Below are positions 15,699 to 18,646 of a stretch of DNA of 18,646 nt, in pieces (position 1 is the first letter of the stretch; each line of letters begins with the position of its first letter). Source of the stretch: Flavobacteriales bacterium (GTDB taxonomy: Bacteria; Bacteroidota; Bacteroidia; NORP154). The stretch is taken from the NCBI GenBank assembly GCA_012965625.1, contig DTSC01000105.1:1-18646 (forward strand), written 5' to 3'. Made by a program: the position numbers and the translations under genes. The notes beneath the pieces are model-generated. The model ran no database searches and had not been told where the DNA came from. It saw nothing but the letters and a program-made list of their open reading frames with translations.

Positions 15699-17837
15699 AT
15701 GTCGGCAAAAAAGCACAAAAGGCACCCAAAAACCACTTTGCGAAAAGTGGCGAAAATTCAAAAAGACGGACAGGATAAAAACACCGTTTTGCTTTCTGAT
15801 GCCTCTGTATGGAAAAAACATCTCTTAATAGCCGGGGTAATAATGCTGGTGACTTACTGTACTTTTATCCCGGCCCTGGACAATGATTTTACCAATTGGG
15901 ATGATCCGAAATACATTCTTGAAAATCATATTATTAAAGACCTGTCATGGGAAAGAATAAAAGCAATTTTCCTTGATGAGGAAAGAAAATCTGGTCTTTA
16001 CGCACCGCTAACCTATATCTCATGGGCCATTGAACATTATTATTACAGGCTGGATCCAGCACCATTTCATAGAGACAATGTAATACTTCATGTATTGAAT
16101 ACTGGGTTGGTATGCTGGTTTATACTCCTGCTTGTGGGGCGAATAGATGTAGCAATTATTACTGCCATTCTATTTGGCGTGCATCCACTGCATGTGGAGT
16201 CTGTAGCTTGGATTACAGAGAGGAAGGATGTACTATATGCCTTCTTTTTTCTATGGTCATTAATATTATATGTTTTGTATTGTGCAAGAGATAAGGGGAG
16301 GCTGAAATTTTATCTTGGAGCATTTCTTCTTTTTGTTTTTGCCCTCTTATCAAAACCTGCTGCAGTTACTCTTCCAATGATTTTGTTGTTGGTAGATTAT
16401 TTTTTGGGAAGACCAGCACTTAAACTTTCGAATGAAAACGAAGCCGGATTTATGAAGCGATTACAATTGGAAAGATCAATTGTGTTGGAAAAACTTCCAT
16501 TTTTTGCTCTCTCCCTCTTATGGGGATGGATTACCATTAATACCACCAAAAGTATAGCAGGGGAGGAGACCTTCACTATATTAGAGCGAACACTTTTTGC
16601 TTTCTATGGCATCGTTACCTATTTGTATAAGGTTTTTATCCCGCTTAATTTGTCTTGCTTTTATCCTTATCCAACGCTTCATAATGACCTGCTTCCAACA
16701 ATCTATTACATTGCTCCGGTAATCAGCCTTTTATTGGTTTATGTTGTGGTTAGATCTGCAAAACTAACTACAACACTAGTATTTGGAAGCTTGTTTTTCT
16801 TTTTTACTATCGCTTTAGTATTACAGTTTTTCCCTGTGGGCCCTAATATTGTTACCGACAGATATACCTATGTACCCTATATTGGCATCTTCTTTATACT
16901 GGGGCAGGGCTATGCATGGCTTAATGAAAGAAAAGGAAAGAAGTATGTCCTATATAAAATGCTAAGCACCGTAGTGCTAACCGGATTTGCAGCCTGGTGT
17001 ATTTTCCTGAGCTATGAAAGGTGTGATGTCTGGAAAAACTCAGAAACCTTATGGTCGGATGTAATTTCAAAGTACCCCAATACTTCGGAAGGATATTTGA
17101 ATAGGGGACAATATTATACCGATAATGATGAATTTGACAAGGCATTAGTGGATTATGATGCGACCTTACAACTTAATCCAAAATCAACACTGGCATATAT
17201 AAACAGAGGAAATGTTTATGGAAGAAGAGGGATATATGACCAGGCATTGATTAATTACAGCAAAGCAATTGAGCTCAGTCCAAAAGCCTCGAAAACATAT
17301 TTGAACAGGGGCAATGTGTATGGTCTGCAAGGTGATATTCCAGCATCAATTGTGGATTTTACCAAAGCAATATCATTGGAACGCAACTACCTGGATGCTT
17401 ATATAAACAGGGCCATTTCCTATTCAAAATTACGGGATTTTGAAAATGCCTTTAAAGACTTTAATATAGCACTGCAGATAGATCCAAGCTCATTAAAAAC
17501 CCGCTCTATGAGGGCTTATGCATTGTTGGATTTTGGCAAGTATAATGAGTCTATTGTCGATTATAATTACCTGATTCAATATATGCCAAATGATCCAAAC
17601 AATTATTTTTACCGGGCACTGGCTAACCAGAGAAAGAACAATTTTAAAGGTGCAATTTTGGATTACTCTAAGGTGCTTAAATTTGGCATCAATGGTGCCG
17701 CATTGTTAAATCGCTCCGTTTGTTATGAGGCTTTACAAGACTTTTCCCATGCAATCCAAGATGCCAATGCTGCAAAGAATGCAGGACAAAATGTTTCCCC
17801 AGAATATTTGGCAAGGCTAAAAGCGGGGAGTGGCTAA
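15699..17837 (+). CDS. TMTC-like multi-spanning membrane protein with C-terminal TPRs
   Basis: A 712-residue protein in two halves. Residues about 40-440 hold roughly ten membrane segments with the signatures of bacterial TMTC/GT-C-type proteins: FTNWDDPKYILEN (64-76) with the acidic pair D68-D69 in the first periplasmic loop, YAPLTYISWA (101-110), HVLNTGL, GVHPLHVESVAWITERKDVL (160-179), SKPAAVTLP (218-226) and a later TDRYTYVPYIG (387-396). The half after about 460 has about seven TPRs, each with the pattern AYINRGNVYGRRG, then ALxxYxKAIELSP. In eukaryotes TMTC proteins are O-mannosyltransferases using dolichol-phosphate mannose; bacterial members are assumed to be lipid-sugar-dependent glycosyltransferases. 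The first 35 residues are very basic and cytosolic. AAGG precedes the ATG closely. Its stop overlaps the opposing DUF4846 gene by 4 bases. Confidence 0.88.
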   Translation: MSAKKHKRHPKTTLRKVAKIQKDGQDKNTVLLSDASVWKKHLLIAGVIMLVTYCTFIPALDNDFTNWDDPKYILENHIIKDLSWERIKAIFLDEERKSGLYAPLTYISWAIEHYYYRLDPAPFHRDNVILHVLNTGLVCWFILLLVGRIDVAIITAILFGVHPLHVESVAWITERKDVLYAFFFLWSLILYVLYCARDKGRLKFYLGAFLLFVFALLSKPAAVTLPMILLLVDYFLGRPALKLSNENEAGFMKRLQLERSIVLEKLPFFALSLLWGWITINTTKSIAGEETFTILERTLFAFYGIVTYLYKVFIPLNLSCFYPYPTLHNDLLPTIYYIAPVISLLLVYVVVRSAKLTTTLVFGSLFFFFTIALVLQFFPVGPNIVTDRYTYVPYIGIFFILGQGYAWLNERKGKKYVLYKMLSTVVLTGFAAWCIFLSYERCDVWKNSETLWSDVISKYPNTSEGYLNRGQYYTDNDEFDKALVDYDATLQLNPKSTLAYINRGNVYGRRGIYDQALINYSKAIELSPKASKTYLNRGNVYGLQGDIPASIVDFTKAISLERNYLDAYINRAISYSKLRDFENAFKDFNIALQIDPSSLKTRSMRAYALLDFGKYNESIVDYNYLIQYMPNDPNNYFYRALANQRKNNFKGAILDYSKVLKFGINGAALLNRSVCYEALQDFSHAIQDANAAKNAGQNVSPEYLARLKAGSG

Positions 17838-17855
17838 AATCGTTTTAAGTCACTT
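17828..17855. terminator. Hairpin over the overlapping stops of the TMTC-like and DUF4846 genes
   Basis: The arm 17828-17839 pairs with 17843-17855 around a TCG loop: about 12 pairs, two of them G-T, with one bulged A. The centre is CTAAAA against TTTTAAG. The plus stop TAA (17835-17837) and the minus stop (17834-17836) both lie in the left arm. On the plus strand, T4 directly follows the loop. A bidirectional 3' end is likely, though no long U-tract follows the stem. Confidence 0.5.
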
Positions 17856-18646
17856 GCCTTGAATGTCCATTCCGGCAGGATTAGTTCTCCATTGAAATCA
17901 GTATTGTACCAGGGGCTTATAACAGGATCATTTGGATTTTTAAGAATTTGTGTTTCCTGGGCGGGCATATAGCTTTGTGCAAGCAGAAACAACTTTTCAT
18001 TTGTTTCCTTGTTGATGGCCATATCAACTACAATTACGGCATGCCCCGGGCTCCCACCTTGAATAAAAACATCTCCGATTTGAAGATCATTAATGTCAAC
18101 AGCTTTTAGTTCCTTAGAAAGCGATAAAGTTCCGGCGTAATTAAAGATAAGCTCCATGTACTCTCTAAAGCTTTCATAGGACTCTGAAGGCGTGTTTGTG
18201 GATCTCCAGGAAGTTTTGTTGCCATTTACTACCATTCTATTTCCGTTTCTCCATGCGGAATAATCAACTCGAAAACCATTGGTAAAATTGAAGTGTATTT
18301 GTTCATAATCGCCTTTGAGGAAGAGGTGTTCAGCCCGTAATCGCATTATGGCATCGGCACATTGTTGTAAGTTCTTTTTGCCAATATCCATATCAACAAC
18401 AGCATCATATACTCCGTCATTTTCCTTGATGGAGCCATCAAAGTAATGCACAAGGGAGCCTGTTTTTTTTAATGGCAGATTTCTTAGATATTCTCCAAAA
18501 GAACCCGGTCTTATGGTTAACCTTTCAAATGACGTGGGAGTATTAAACCGACTTGCAATTGTTGTTCCTTCCGGATTGATGAGCATGGGCTCTAAATTTG
18601 TCTGTATGGTAGGTGATTCAGCAGCAGACGGAATATCAGCAACAGC
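17834..18646 (-). CDS. DUF4846 domain-containing protein, 5' end outside window
   Basis: At least 271 residues. The frame stays open through the right edge, so the ATG at 18586 is probably internal and the N-terminus, likely with an export signal, is missing. The sequence matches DUF4846 proteins of Bacteroidota: LRPGSFGEYL-like start (RPGSFGEYLRNLPL), GVYDAVVDMDIGKKNLQQCA, AIMRLRAEHL, then a long middle with WRSTNTPSES, GDVFIQGGSPGHAVIVVDMA and a C-terminal SPWYNTDF. The GSPGHAVIVVDM segment, with its histidine, looks like part of a papain-like or NlpC-like fold, but no catalytic cysteine is apparent beside it. The role is unknown. It converges on the TMTC-like gene with a 4-base overlap (CTAA holds both stops). 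Confidence 0.88.
   Translation of the reverse strand, partial: AVADIPSAAESPTIQTNLEPMLINPEGTTIASRFNTPTSFERLTIRPGSFGEYLRNLPLKKTGSLVHYFDGSIKENDGVYDAVVDMDIGKKNLQQCADAIMRLRAEHLFLKGDYEQIHFNFTNGFRVDYSAWRNGNRMVVNGNKTSWRSTNTPSESYESFREYMELIFNYAGTLSLSKELKAVDINDLQIGDVFIQGGSPGHAVIVVDMAINKETNEKLFLLAQSYMPAQETQILKNPNDPVISPWYNTDFNGELILPEWTFKASDLKRF

Overview
The window reads as a stretch of chromosome from a Bacteroidota (Bacteroidetes) bacterium. The DNA is AT-rich. Two secreted proteins end in type IX secretion (T9SS) C-terminal sorting domains, one promoter candidate fits the Bacteroidota TTTG / TAnnTTTG pattern, Shine-Dalgarno sequences are mostly absent, and the outer-membrane and DUF4846 proteins are of kinds typical of that phylum. 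No rRNA, tRNA, CRISPR array, intact insertion sequence or prophage was seen.

Layout. Bases 2-463 hold the 3' end of a T9SS cargo gene with an LVIVD-type repeat. A 257-base gap follows, with a GC-richer patch that looks like a decayed remnant. RNase R (721-2910, minus) is divergent from a very repetitive lysine-rich lipoprotein (3051-5231, plus); a doubled 8-bp palindrome lies between them. Bases 5384-11287 form a probable operon: a T9SS-secreted protein with seven propeller-like repeats, a PorV/FadL-like outer-membrane protein, a predicted outer-membrane barrel with an N-terminal helix-hairpin-helix region, and a small protein of unknown role. Genes 2 to 4 are overlapped or separated by 4 bases. 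The shikimate genes aroB and aroA (13579 down to 11274, minus) share a TAATG stop/start. A plus-strand group (13803-17837) encodes a sulfotransferase, a flippase-like membrane protein and a TMTC-like membrane protein with TPRs; together they suggest modification of an exported glycan or lipid. A DUF4846 protein (minus, 17834 to the window edge) runs off the right end.

How the genes may work together. The 5384-11287 group looks like an envelope module: a secreted protein, a possible T9SS partner in the outer membrane, and a second barrel with a presumably periplasmic nucleic-acid-binding-like head. The 13803-17837 group looks like a surface-polymer module. RNase R, AroB and AroA are housekeeping.

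Structural points. At both tight convergent junctions (11274-11287 and 17834-17837) the two genes overlap at their stop codons, and a hairpin covers both stops, as expected for very compact bidirectional 3' ends. The lipoprotein is built almost entirely from a phenylalanine-anchored 16-residue period, including diverged copies near the N-terminus and 17 contiguous units in the middle; I do not recognise this as a characterised family, and it is the best candidate here for something undescribed.
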